Shown in pieces: positions 25,835 to 35,218 of a DNA stretch of 64,000 bases; position 1 is the first letter of the stretch; every line of letters starts with the position of its first letter. The stretch comes from Promethearchaeota archaeon (GTDB lineage Archaea; Asgardarchaeota; Lokiarchaeia; Sigynarchaeales; SOKP01), in the NCBI GenBank assembly GCA_030605085.1, contig JAUWBH010000009.1:1-64000 (forward strand), given 5' to 3'. The position numbers and the translations under genes were made by a program. Under the pieces are notes generated by a model. The model did no database searches and was not told the DNA's origin. It was given only the letters and a program-made list of their open reading frames with translations.

Positions 25835-27655
25835 TCAAGTTCTCAGATTTGGTTTGAATTTTTCAACGAACTCATACGATTGATGGCGAAAATAAGTGTT
25901 ATATAGATCAGCATATTTTCCCCCACGAGTCATCAATTCCTCATGATTTCCCTCCTCGATGATTTTACCATGGTCGAGAACAATTATTCTATCTACATGT
26001 CTCACGGTCCAGAGACGATGAGCGATAATGATTGTAGTTCTGTCTTGCATTAATTTTTCTATTGTTTCTTGAATTTTAGTTTCTGTAAAGGGATCCACGG
26101 ATGATGTTGCCTCATCAAGAATTAAAATTGATGGTTCCTGTAATAAAATCCTAGCAAATACAATTAATTGGCGTTGTCCCATAGAAAGTAATTTTCCTCT
26201 CTCCATAATCTGTGTGTGTAATCCATTGTCAAGATTTTGAACCCAATCAAGGCTTTCAGCTTGTTTTAATGCCCATTGGACATCTTCTTGAGATGCATTT
26301 GGAACCCCATATTTTACATTATTTTCAATAGTATCTGCCCACAGAAATGGTGTTTGAGGAATAAAACCAACTTTTTTTCTATATTCTTTTAATGAAATAT
26401 CCCGAATACTATGACCATCTACTTGAATATCTCCTGATTGAAAATCGTATAAACGTAATAAAAGCTTTGCTAGACTGGACTTTCCAGCACCAGTATGCCC
26501 GACTATTGCAACAGATTCTCCTTCTTGGATTGATAAGTTAAAATCTTTAAAAACTAATTGTTCTGGTATATAACCAAATACAACCTTTTTAAATTCAAGT
26601 TTTCCTTTCATTTCCGGTATAATATGGTCTCCTTCAGTAATCTGAGGTTGTGAATCTTGTAATGAAAAAATTCTCTCCCCTGCTGCCATTCCTTCTTGAA
26701 ACATCGGCCAAAACAGAGCAATCTGAAAGATCGGCCAAAAAATAATCCAAGAACTCTGAATAAAAAGATATAATTCAGATGCTCTTAATGAACCGCTAAT
26801 AATTGCGGTTCCACCATAATATATCAAAAAAGCAAAAAAAATGGCTACAATAATATTCAATCCAGGATAAATTGTGCTCATAATTATAGCCCGACTCTTA
26901 TTGATTTGATAGGATTGATTATTAATCTCTTGAAATTCTTCGTAAACCTTTTCTTCTTTACGAAATGATTTAATAATTTGAATACCTGCTATTGATTCTT
27001 GAACAAAAGCATTAACTTGTGCTAATGATCGTTGTCCTAATAATGCCTTTTTTCGAGTAATCTTACCAAATGAAAATGTGAACAAAAAAATAAATGGAAA
27101 TAGTATTAAAAACAATATAGTTAGTTGGACATTTATCATTATCATAGGAATAAGTAAAATAAATAAGATTAAGATTGATGATATTGCTTGAATAAATTGC
27201 ATAATAGCTCCTCCAAATTTTTGCCCGTCGCTATTAATCCGACTTACAATCCGTCCTGTAGGATTTTTATCGAAAAATGAAAGATCTTGCATTAACACTC
27301 TCATATTTGCTTCTCTTCGTAAATTATAACATAAAAGGTAGACAATTCGATTCATACGAGTTCTAAAATAATAGTTGAAAACCCATGCCATAGAAGTTAA
27401 TAATATCATAACAAGAATAAAATAAAGAAGAATTATTGTACTACTACGTTTTAATTCTAACTGTCTAATGATCTGACTGGTTAAAAAAGGGATTAGTCCA
27501 TAAGTTAATGTAGATAAAATGACACATATGATTACAATTATCATTTGGCGACGATATGGTTTAAATAGTTTAATTATTCTTACTGTTAACTCCTTATTTG
27601 AATATATTCGATCGTACTCTTGAGCATCTACGCCAAAAAAAGCCAAATTAAGCAC
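25835..27655 (-). CDS. ABC exporter half-transporter (consensus Walker B subunit)
   Basis: A 606-residue protein: six-helix type I ABC-exporter membrane domain (about 35-340) and nucleotide-binding domain with Walker A VGHTGAGKSS, signature LSMGQRQ and Walker B LILDEATSSVD. It starts at a GTG that overlaps the stop of the upstream gene (GTGCTTAA) after TTAGGAGGGA, so the two are translationally coupled. The signature is the noncanonical LSMGQ, while its Walker B has the catalytic Glu. It pairs with the upstream subunit as a heterodimer. Substrate unknown (lipid or drug). Confidence 0.9.
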   Translation of the reverse strand: MLNLAFFGVDAQEYDRIYSNKELTVRIIKLFKPYRRQMIIVIICVILSTLTYGLIPFLTSQIIRQLELKRSSTIILLYFILVMILLTSMAWVFNYYFRTRMNRIVYLLCYNLRREANMRVLMQDLSFFDKNPTGRIVSRINSDGQKFGGAIMQFIQAISSILILFILLIPMIMINVQLTILFLILFPFIFLFTFSFGKITRKKALLGQRSLAQVNAFVQESIAGIQIIKSFRKEEKVYEEFQEINNQSYQINKSRAIIMSTIYPGLNIIVAIFFAFLIYYGGTAIISGSLRASELYLFIQSSWIIFWPIFQIALFWPMFQEGMAAGERIFSLQDSQPQITEGDHIIPEMKGKLEFKKVVFGYIPEQLVFKDFNLSIQEGESVAIVGHTGAGKSSLAKLLLRLYDFQSGDIQVDGHSIRDISLKEYRKKVGFIPQTPFLWADTIENNVKYGVPNASQEDVQWALKQAESLDWVQNLDNGLHTQIMERGKLLSMGQRQLIVFARILLQEPSILILDEATSSVDPFTETKIQETIEKLMQDRTTIIIAHRLWTVRHVDRIIVLDHGKIIEEGNHEELMTRGGKYADLYNTYFRHQSYEFVEKFKPNLRT

Positions 27656-29483
27656 TCCCTCCTAATAATTCGCTTAAGGATTTATTAAATCGCTTAACAA
27701 ATATATTTCGATATTCTTGAGAAGTCTTTAAAAGACTCTCATGTGAACCCTGTCCCTTAATTTGTCCCTGTTTAAGTACTATTATATGGTCTGCAGATCT
27801 AATCTGAGATAATCGATGAGTAATAATAAACGTTGTTCTCCCTTTTAAAATTCGAGAAATTGCTGTTTGAATTCTTTCTTCCGTTTCTGAATCTAAAGCA
27901 GAACTAGAATCATCCAAAATTAGAATTCTTGGATCAGAAAGGAATGCGCGAGCGATCGCAATTCTCTGCCGTTCGCCACCACTCAGAGTAACACCTCGTT
28001 CACCAATAACCGTATCATAGCCATTAATTAGATTTATTATAAAATCATGAGCTTGAGCCTCTTTAGCTGCACCAATTATTTTATCTTTTGAAACGGTTCG
28101 ACCGAAGGAAATATTTTCACTAATAGATTTTGAAAATAAGAAAATTTCTTGTTCAATAAATGCTATTTGATTCCGAAGTGATTGTAATGTATAATTTCGC
28201 ACATCTATCCCGTCGATTAAAATCCGCCCCTCTGATACATCATATAAACGGGATACTAGTTTAGTAAGTGTCGTTTTTCCAGCTCCAGTTGTCCCTACAA
28301 GTGCAAATGTTTGACCTTGTCGTACTTCAAAATTAATGTTTCTTAACGTTTTTTTTTGAATTCCTGGATAAATAAATGATACATTATCAAATTTTATATT
28401 ACCTTTAATTTGGTGAAACTCTGCATTAATATTTTCATTAATTTCGGTTGTTTGATTCATAGTTTCAAGTAATCTTTCTGCACCTGCTGACGCTTCTTGA
28501 ACCAATAATAAAGAATCAATTGAATTAAAGACTGGAATTCTTAAAAGAAAGAGGAGGCCGATATAACCAAGAATATCACCAATAGATATTTTCCCCGCTT
28601 TATATAGAAAAATACTATGAATTAATCCTAAGGTTATTACGAATGAGATAAATAAAATTGGCATGTATCGAGCTTGGATATAACCTAATTTAATACCCCA
28701 ATCTCTATAACTAACTGCACTGTCTTTATACTTTTCAACACTTTGTTCCTCTTGAGCCATAGATTTAACAATTTCAATTCCGCTTAATTCTTCGTTTAAA
28801 ACGGTATTCATATCCCCAAACGCCATACGTCTCTGCTGTGTAACAGGTGCTAATTTTCTCATATATCGCTTCAAATATAAAATAAAAAGAAAACTAAAAA
28901 TTAAGGGCAGAATTACTAATTCAAGTGAATAAAATAAAGCGATTAAGACAATTGGAATAATAATATAGAAACTAGCACTAAAAAGAACCGCAATTGCAGG
29001 AGATATTAAAAAGCTTAAAACTCTCACATCAGCTGTAGATCTAGCCATAATATCTCCAATGCGTTGGTTATCGTGAAATGATTGGCTTTTTCCTAGGAGA
29101 TTTAAATAAAATTCTCTTCGAACATCTCTTTCTAACCTTTGTGCTAAGATTTCACGGAAAAGATTTGCCAATAGTCCAATTAAAGGTGCTCCTATTCCAA
29201 ATAGCAATAATAAAATAAAAATAAATAAGACTTGACTATCATCTCCTCTGTTAAACAAATCAATAGCTATACCAATAATAACCATTATCATAGCGCTTAA
29301 ATATATCGCTATGATCGTTAAAAATAGAAATAAAATGAGGAGATACTTATTATTTCTATATAAGATATGTTTTATTATCCATGATATGACTCCTTTACGT
29401 CGAGCTTCCTGAAACTCATCATTCTCTAAACTAAATTCTGAAGTAATTTTTCCCTCCCTGACATGTTCCATATACAGCCCCAC
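27648..29483 (-). CDS. ABC exporter half-transporter (degenerate Walker B subunit)
   Basis: A 611-residue ABC exporter subunit with a six-helix membrane domain and an NBD: Walker A VGTTGAGKTT, canonical signature LSGGERQ and Walker B ILILDDSSSALD, where the catalytic Glu is Asp. Combined with the partner's LSMGQ signature this gives one degenerate and one consensus ATP site, as in TM287/288-type heterodimeric exporters. The frame opens at a GTG (29483); an ATG at 29471 is an alternative start. Confidence 0.9.
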   Translation of the reverse strand: MGLYMEHVREGKITSEFSLENDEFQEARRKGVISWIIKHILYRNNKYLLILFLFLTIIAIYLSAMIMVIIGIAIDLFNRGDDSQVLFIFILLLLFGIGAPLIGLLANLFREILAQRLERDVRREFYLNLLGKSQSFHDNQRIGDIMARSTADVRVLSFLISPAIAVLFSASFYIIIPIVLIALFYSLELVILPLIFSFLFILYLKRYMRKLAPVTQQRRMAFGDMNTVLNEELSGIEIVKSMAQEEQSVEKYKDSAVSYRDWGIKLGYIQARYMPILFISFVITLGLIHSIFLYKAGKISIGDILGYIGLLFLLRIPVFNSIDSLLLVQEASAGAERLLETMNQTTEINENINAEFHQIKGNIKFDNVSFIYPGIQKKTLRNINFEVRQGQTFALVGTTGAGKTTLTKLVSRLYDVSEGRILIDGIDVRNYTLQSLRNQIAFIEQEIFLFSKSISENISFGRTVSKDKIIGAAKEAQAHDFIINLINGYDTVIGERGVTLSGGERQRIAIARAFLSDPRILILDDSSSALDSETEERIQTAISRILKGRTTFIITHRLSQIRSADHIIVLKQGQIKGQGSHESLLKTSQEYRNIFVKRFNKSLSELLGGSA

Positions 29484-29799
29484 TCATCAATATCTTCATG
29501 AATATTCATAAGAACATTAATATAATAAAAGTTAACTCACAATTAGAAGACTTTTTTAGTATTAAAATAAACATTTTATAATTAAACTTATCATTAGAAT
29601 AGGAAAAATTTCTAAATGTCAACTCACGCGTATGTATTTAATATATTTAATAGAGATAACCTTTTTTAAAGATTGATTTTAAACATAGTAAAATTTTTCT
29701 AAAATGATATTAAATTGTTAAAGGTTTTAATTGGCAACGAATTAAAGATCTTATAATTATTTATAACAATTTAACAAAAGATTAGAAGGAGAATAAAAA
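29484..29799. other. Divergent spacer between ABC exporter and dehydrogenase genes
   Basis: No gene seen. The last 100 bases (about 29705-29799) are nearly the same as the 100 bases before the second dehydrogenase gene at 31175, and include a TTGTTAAA ... TTTAACAA inverted pair and an AGAAGGAGA ribosome-binding site. The rest is AT-rich. Confidence 0.6.
29711..29799 (+). promoter_or_regulatory. Duplicated upstream region of the dehydrogenase genes, copy 1
   Basis: The segment from taaattgttaaaggtttt to the ATG is repeated almost unchanged at 31083-31174. It holds an inverted pair (TTGTTAAA near 29715, TTTAACAA near 29770) about 50 bases apart, which could be an operator or leader hairpin, and the ribosome-binding site AGAAGGAGA. 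Confidence 0.5.
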
Positions 29800-30972
29800 A
29801 TGGTTGATATTAAAAATGTTGTAGTTATAGGGGTTGGTCAAATGGGTACTGGCGTTGGTCAAGTCGCATTGATGGCGGGATTCAACGTAACACTGGTCGA
29901 TATTAAAGACGAATACGTTGATAAAAGCTACGCCAATATAGATGCAGGTATGAAAAAATTGGAAGCCAAAGGTACGCTAGAAGGAGGAAAAACAGCAGCA
30001 GAATTTATGGCAAATTGCAAGAAAACGACAGACATAGCAACAGCTATGAAAGACGCAGATATAATGATTGAGGCAGTTGTCGAAAAAATGGATGTAAAGA
30101 AACAAGTGTTTAAAACTTGTGGAGATAACGCACCTGCTCACTGTATCCTTGCCTCAAATACTTCTACAATGAGCATTACTGATATTGGAAAAGATTCAGG
30201 AAGACCGGATAAATGTATAGGAATACATTTTTTTAATCCTGTATCTTTAATGAGATTAATCGAAGTAATTTATAGCGATGACAGTTCCAATGAAAGTATT
30301 GAAATTGGTATAGAATTTTCAAAAAAATTACCTTGCCTTAGAGGTAAAAGATATATTGCTACGGTTTTAAAAGATAGACCCGGATTTATTTGCAACAGAA
30401 TCACAGCTCCAGTTGGAATCTATTCAAACTATATATATGATAAATGTGCAGAAGAGGGTAAAACTTGGGAACAACTTGATAATGATTCTAGGGGAGGCCC
30501 TATGCCAATGACCGTATTAATTGATTATGTAGGTATCGATACAGTTTACCATGGAGCAAACTATTATGCTAAGACACTTTCTCCGGATTTTAGTCCTGGT
30601 AAAGTAATAACTAAATTTTACGAAGAAGGAAATTTGGGTGCAAAAACTGGAAAGGGTTTCCATGACTGGTCTAAAGGTAGACCAAAGCAAAATAAAGCCG
30701 CTGGAAAAGCTCGCCTGTATAAGCTAAAATACCCATTAGCAATACTACTTAATGAGGGTTGCCGAGTTCTAAAAGAGGGAATTACTACTGGTTGGAAGAT
30801 AATTGACGATGTATTAGCGGCTGGGATGAATATGCCAGGTCCAATGGGCGCAAGTGTGAATAATTACGCGAAACAAGTAGAAGTTTTAAACGAAGTAGTA
30901 GAACTAACAGGTAAGGAATATTTAAGACCTTGTGAATTGTTAAAGAGCGGTAAATGGGTCGATATGAAATAG
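29800..30972 (+). CDS. 3-hydroxyacyl-CoA dehydrogenase, copy 1
   Basis: A 390-residue NAD-dependent enzyme. The N-terminal Rossmann motif GVGQMGTGVGQVALMAGF (about 11-28), the catalytic-region GIHFFNPVSLMRLIEV, KDRPGFICNRI before the dimerisation domain, and KTGKGFHDW are all present. At 390 residues it is about 100 longer than single-domain HBD enzymes because a second C-terminal helical domain is present. It oxidises 3-hydroxyacyl-CoA to 3-ketoacyl-CoA or does the reverse. Tandem duplicate of the next gene, including the upstream region. Confidence 0.9.
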   Translation: MVDIKNVVVIGVGQMGTGVGQVALMAGFNVTLVDIKDEYVDKSYANIDAGMKKLEAKGTLEGGKTAAEFMANCKKTTDIATAMKDADIMIEAVVEKMDVKKQVFKTCGDNAPAHCILASNTSTMSITDIGKDSGRPDKCIGIHFFNPVSLMRLIEVIYSDDSSNESIEIGIEFSKKLPCLRGKRYIATVLKDRPGFICNRITAPVGIYSNYIYDKCAEEGKTWEQLDNDSRGGPMPMTVLIDYVGIDTVYHGANYYAKTLSPDFSPGKVITKFYEEGNLGAKTGKGFHDWSKGRPKQNKAAGKARLYKLKYPLAILLNEGCRVLKEGITTGWKIIDDVLAAGMNMPGPMGASVNNYAKQVEVLNEVVELTGKEYLRPCELLKSGKWVDMK

Positions 30973-31017
30973 ACTTCATTTACTAAAAGTTTTTTAGATT
31001 TCAGTTCACTTTTTTTT

Positions 31018-31047
31018 TACATTTATAATCAGAAATAAAATCTTCTT
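31018..31047 (+). repeat. Dispersed 30-bp repeat, copy 2
   Basis: Identical to 24431-24460. Lies between the two tandem dehydrogenase genes, just before the duplicated upstream region. Confidence 0.8.
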
Positions 31048-31082
31048 TTGATAAATTATCACTTCTTTTTTATTTGATATCA

Positions 31083-31174
31083 AATTGTTAAAGGTTTTAA
31101 TTGGCAATAAATTAAAGATCTTATAATCATTTTATTTACAACAATTTAACAAAAGATTAGAAGGAGAATAAAAA
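31083..31174 (+). promoter_or_regulatory. Duplicated upstream region of the dehydrogenase genes, copy 2
   Basis: Near-identical to the region before the first copy, with a small insertion (tcattttatttac against ttattta). The same TTGTTAAA/TTTAACAA inverted pair and AGAAGGAGA are retained, so both genes probably keep the same control. Confidence 0.5.
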
Positions 31175-32344
31175 ATGGTTGATATTAAAAATGTTGTCGT
31201 GATTGGGGCTGGCCAGATGGGCAGCGGCGTTGGTCAAGTCGCATTGATGGCGGGATTCAACGTAACACTGGTCGATATTAAAGACGAATACGTTGATAAA
31301 AGCTACGCTAATATAGAAACAGGTATGAAAAAACTGGAAGCTAAAGGTACGCTAGAAGGAGGAAAAACAGCAGCAGATTTTATGGCAAATTGCAAGAAAA
31401 CAACAGATATAGCAGCTGCTATGAAAGACGCAGATATCATGATTGAAGCTGTTGTTGAGGATATGGATATTAAAAAGAAGGTTTTTAAAGCTTGCGACGA
31501 TAGTGCTCCTCCACATTGTATACTAGCTTCGAATACATCTACAATGTCTATAACAGAAATGGCTAGTGCCACTAATAGACAAGATAAATGTATTGGAATG
31601 CACTTCTTTAATCCAGTCCCATTAATGAGATTAATAGAAGTAATCTACGGTGATAAAAGCTCTGATGAAAGCGTGAATATAGGGATAGCATTTGCGGAAA
31701 AATTACCGTGCTTAAGGGGTGATAGATACATCGCTAAAGTTTTAAAAGATCGCCCAGGTTTTATTTGCAACAGAGTTACAGCACCCGCACAAATTTATCA
31801 AAATTACGTATTTGATCAGTGCGCTGAAAAAGGAATTTCGTGGAAAGCTCTTGATAACGATACTAGGGGACCTATGCCAACATGCGTGTTAGCAGATTAT
31901 ATAGGAATTGATACGTTATATCATGGCTTAGTGTATTATTCGAAAACGCTCTCGCCTGATTTTGCTCCCGGAAAAGTTATAACTCAGTTATTTAACGAAG
32001 GTAAGTTGGGTGCAAAAACTGGTCAAGGATTTCACGATTGGTCTAAAGGAAGACCAAAACCCGATAAAACGGCTGGAAAAGCAAGAATGATGAAGCTTAA
32101 ATATTCAATAGCTATATTGTTGAACGAAGGATGTCGAGTTTTAGAAGAAGGAGTTGCTACCAGTTGGGAAGTGATTGACAATGCATTAATGGCAGGGATG
32201 AATATGCCAGGTATGATGGCTCCAAATTTGAACAATTCAGCGAAACAAGTCGAAGTTTTGAACGAACTCGTAGAATTGACGGGAAAACAATATTTTAAAC
32301 CTTGTGAATTGTTAAAGTCTGAAAAATGGGTCGATATGAAATAA
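31175..32344 (+). CDS. 3-hydroxyacyl-CoA dehydrogenase, copy 2
   Basis: A 389-residue paralogue of the preceding gene with the same motifs (GAGQMGSGVGQVALMAGF, GMHFFNPVPLMRLIEV, KDRPGFICNRV, KTGQGFHDW). The first 70 or so codons are almost identical at DNA level to copy 1, while later parts diverge, which suggests either a recent duplication with uneven divergence or gene conversion of the 5' half. The residue usually involved in substrate-chain contact differs (PVSL against PVPL), so chain-length preference may differ. Confidence 0.9.
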   Translation: MVDIKNVVVIGAGQMGSGVGQVALMAGFNVTLVDIKDEYVDKSYANIETGMKKLEAKGTLEGGKTAADFMANCKKTTDIAAAMKDADIMIEAVVEDMDIKKKVFKACDDSAPPHCILASNTSTMSITEMASATNRQDKCIGMHFFNPVPLMRLIEVIYGDKSSDESVNIGIAFAEKLPCLRGDRYIAKVLKDRPGFICNRVTAPAQIYQNYVFDQCAEKGISWKALDNDTRGPMPTCVLADYIGIDTLYHGLVYYSKTLSPDFAPGKVITQLFNEGKLGAKTGQGFHDWSKGRPKPDKTAGKARMMKLKYSIAILLNEGCRVLEEGVATSWEVIDNALMAGMNMPGMMAPNLNNSAKQVEVLNELVELTGKQYFKPCELLKSEKWVDMK

Positions 32345-32530
32345 AATAATCAACAATTTTCTTTTTTTTTCTTTTCTTTAAAATTTGTTTTTTAACTGAT
32401 ATTATTAATTATTAATTACAATATCTTAGAAATCTATTTATACAATTTCAAATTGCAATGTTGTATCTAAAATTGCAGCGGTAAGATAGGAAATTGCGAT
32501 AATTAAAGATAATAATTTTTTATAAAGAAA

Positions 32531-32908
32531 TTGTATGTTAACAGAATTATTAAATATCTATATATCGACCCCGTTATTCCGGCTGAAAGTCTTGAACTCA
32601 TGGCAAAATTATACTATGGAGATGAAGACGCTAAGAATCCTCTTATTTCTCCTTTTTATGCCAATCTCCATGGATTACCGCCCCTTTTAATTCAGGTAGG
32701 AACTGCGGAAGTTTTACTTGACGATTCGGTTCGATTGGCAGATCGTGCTAAGGCAGCTGGAGTTGAAACCCAATTAGAAATTTGGCAAGATATGATACAT
32801 GTATTTGCTGCCTTTGCTGAATGGGCACCAGAGGGTCAACAAGGGATTGAACAAATCGGCGAGTTCATTCAAAAACATCTCAAAAAGGAATATTTGATAA
32901 CAGAATAG
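32531..32908 (+). pseudogene. C-terminal fragment of an HSL-type alpha/beta hydrolase
   Basis: The frame gives about 125 residues, of which DPVIPAESLELMAKLYYG onward matches the C-terminal third of hormone-sensitive-lipase-type esterases: PPLLIQVGTAEVLLDDSVRL (catalytic Asp region) and DMIHVFAAF (catalytic His). The oxyanion HGGG and nucleophile GDSAG regions, about 190 residues, are absent. The TTG at 32531 is only a nominal start. This is most likely a decayed or rearranged esterase gene. Confidence 0.75.
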
Positions 32909-33134
32909 TTCAAAAAAAAAAATTCTTCTATAATTTTTTTAATTAACTTTATTTTTCATTTATTTACATGCTGGAATTAAAATAGTTTTAAGATCTAATT
33001 TTGTTTAAAATCTATCTTAGGTTTTACGTTAGTAAAATTTTCGCTGTAAAGTTTTTAATTTTTAATAATTTTTCTTAATTAACATTAAATGAACAAAGAT
33101 AATTTATGAATAATTAAATAGAAAATGATGTGTT

Positions 33135-34178
33135 ATGGTTATCGAAACTGAAATTACCAAAATGTTAGGGATTAAACATCCTATAATAACCGCGCCGATG
33201 GGCCCATTTTACACGACCGAATTAACAATAGCAGTTTCTGAAGCTGGAGGCTGTGGCGTATTAAGTCACACGGCATTAGTAAGTCAAATTTTAGCGGGAA
33301 AAAGCGCCGTGAAAATAATGAAAGAAGACATGATGAAAGTTGTGGAACATACCGATAAACCTTTTGGATTGAACATCAGAACCTCGCGACTGGAACGAGA
33401 AGCGCCAACTCTTTGCAGAGAAATTCCTAGATTTATAATGAACAATCCTAAATTAAAAGAGCAATGCGTGTATGTAATTACTAGTGCTGGATCGTCCAAA
33501 TCGATATATACAAATAGCTTTCAGAAATTAAAAGATAGCGGCTCAAATATTAAACACTTTCATGTTGCACCTGCATTATGGCTTGCGGATAAGTGTGTTG
33601 CGTCTGGAGTTGATGGAATGGTAATTACTGGTACTGAAGGGGGAGGCCATCAGTCGTACGAAAAAGTAAGCTCGTTAGTTTTGCTTCAACAGGTTAGACA
33701 GAAATATCCTGATATGCCAATAGTCGCGTGCGGAGGGTTCGCCACGGGTTATGGTCTAGCAGCGGCTATAGGTATGGGTGCTGGAGCTATTGCTATGGGT
33801 ACTAGATTCATCGCATCAAAAGAAGCCGAATTCCACGATGCCTATAAAAGTGTTGTACCCCCAGCAAAAGCCCAAGATACCGTTTTAACTACGGGATCTC
33901 TTGGACCAATTAGACTTTGGAAAAATAAATATTCCCTCTCAAAAGATCTAGTTACCAGTAAAGAAGAAAAAATAACTCAAGAACAGGGAGTGTCGGTTAA
34001 AGAATTATTAGAAGCCGGAAAAAAATATGAATTGGCTTACGAGGGAAATATCACCGATGGTGCCGTTCTTTTAGGTCAAAGTATTGGAATTATAAACAGC
34101 ATAGAAAGCGCTTCAGATATTATTAATACGATCGTTAAAGACGCAGAGAAATTGTTAAAGAATGTTTCAATAAAATGA
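33135..34178 (+). CDS. Nitronate monooxygenase / FabK-like FMN protein
   Basis: A 347-residue TIM-barrel flavoprotein of the 2-nitropropane dioxygenase family. Motifs are PIITAPMGPF at the N terminus, GTEGGGHQS (FMN phosphate region, with the usual His), CGGFATGYGLAAAIGMGA and AIAMGTRFIASKE. In anaerobes these proteins often act as enoyl reductases (FabK-like) or of unknown redox use rather than as oxygenases, and the acyl-CoA context here supports that. Single gene. Confidence 0.87.
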   Translation: MVIETEITKMLGIKHPIITAPMGPFYTTELTIAVSEAGGCGVLSHTALVSQILAGKSAVKIMKEDMMKVVEHTDKPFGLNIRTSRLEREAPTLCREIPRFIMNNPKLKEQCVYVITSAGSSKSIYTNSFQKLKDSGSNIKHFHVAPALWLADKCVASGVDGMVITGTEGGGHQSYEKVSSLVLLQQVRQKYPDMPIVACGGFATGYGLAAAIGMGAGAIAMGTRFIASKEAEFHDAYKSVVPPAKAQDTVLTTGSLGPIRLWKNKYSLSKDLVTSKEEKITQEQGVSVKELLEAGKKYELAYEGNITDGAVLLGQSIGIINSIESASDIINTIVKDAEKLLKNVSIK

Positions 34179-34359
34179 CTGTAGAGAATTTCTTTAACAA
34201 ATAAAATCGTTAAATATAGCGAAAAATTTGTCCTTTTTTTTTTATTTTTTAATTGGAAGTGAGATTTTTTAAGATATGAGAAAGAATACTCAACTTCTTT
34301 ACGGAAATGAGGGTAAAAAATTGGTTAATTTTATTATTTTTGTTTATATTTAGATAAAC

Positions 34360-34884
34360 ATGGATTTATGGAAAGATATACCATCAGGAGAAAACCCTCC
34401 AATAATTCTAAACGCGGTTATTGAAGTTATTAGCGGATCGAGAGATAAATACGAGTATAAGCACGAGTGGGAAGCTTTTGTATTAGATCGAGTAATTCCT
34501 TCATCCGTCATTTTTCCTGTAGAGTATGGTTTTGTCCCCCAAACATGGTCAGATGATAACGATCCTCTTGATATAATGGTGCTTAGTTACGAACCTCTCG
34601 AAGTGGGGTGCATTGTAAAAGTTCGAGTTATTGGTGCTTTAATTATCGAGGATGAATGTGGAGATGATCCGAAAATCCTCTCTGTTTTAGTTAATGATGC
34701 AAGATTTGATGGATATAATGACATTCAAGATGTGCATAAACATAAACTGATGGAAATTCAAGAGTTCTACGAGACATACAAAAGATTGGAACCACATAAA
34801 TGGGTTAAATTTAAAGAATGGAAAAAAGCTGAAGATGCGCAAAAGATTGTGAGTTATGCAATCAACCAATTTAAAAAAATTTAA
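34360..34884 (+). CDS. ppa: Inorganic pyrophosphatase (family I)
   Basis: A 174-residue soluble pyrophosphatase. The metal-binding signature DDNDPLD, the preceding VEYGFVPQTW, the substrate-binding KYEYKHEWEAF and the later VLVNDARFDGYNDI are all in order, and the length is normal for the family. It hydrolyses PPi to phosphate, driving biosynthetic reactions such as acyl-CoA activation. ATG at 34360; T-rich sequence follows the stop. Confidence 0.93.
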   Translation: MDLWKDIPSGENPPIILNAVIEVISGSRDKYEYKHEWEAFVLDRVIPSSVIFPVEYGFVPQTWSDDNDPLDIMVLSYEPLEVGCIVKVRVIGALIIEDECGDDPKILSVLVNDARFDGYNDIQDVHKHKLMEIQEFYETYKRLEPHKWVKFKEWKKAEDAQKIVSYAINQFKKI

Positions 34885-35218
34885 TAATCAATATCTCTTC
34901 TTTTTCTTTTGTTAAAATTAGAATAAGCGTGAATTTTTAAAATCATACAATTAGAGATAAATTTTTTTCCTATTTTACTTGAATATGGCAATTTTAATTT
35001 ATAACTCAACATTTTAATAAATATTATTAAACATAACATCAAAACAAAATTAACACATATTTGAAAAAAAAATTCATATCATTGAGTATAGAGAAAAATA
35101 TCGATATTAAGTTATTCAAATTAACAATTAAGGTTAAAATGAATAAAGCTCTATACTAAAGTGATTATCAAAAAATATTCAAATAAAATAAAAAAAAAAT
35201 ACAATTAAAGTGAAAAAC
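34885..35218. other. AT-rich spacer upstream of the redox operon
   Basis: Nothing gene-like on either strand. It contains many A and T runs and must hold the promoter of the AOR-Hdr cluster, but no element stands out clearly enough to mark. Confidence 0.5.
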
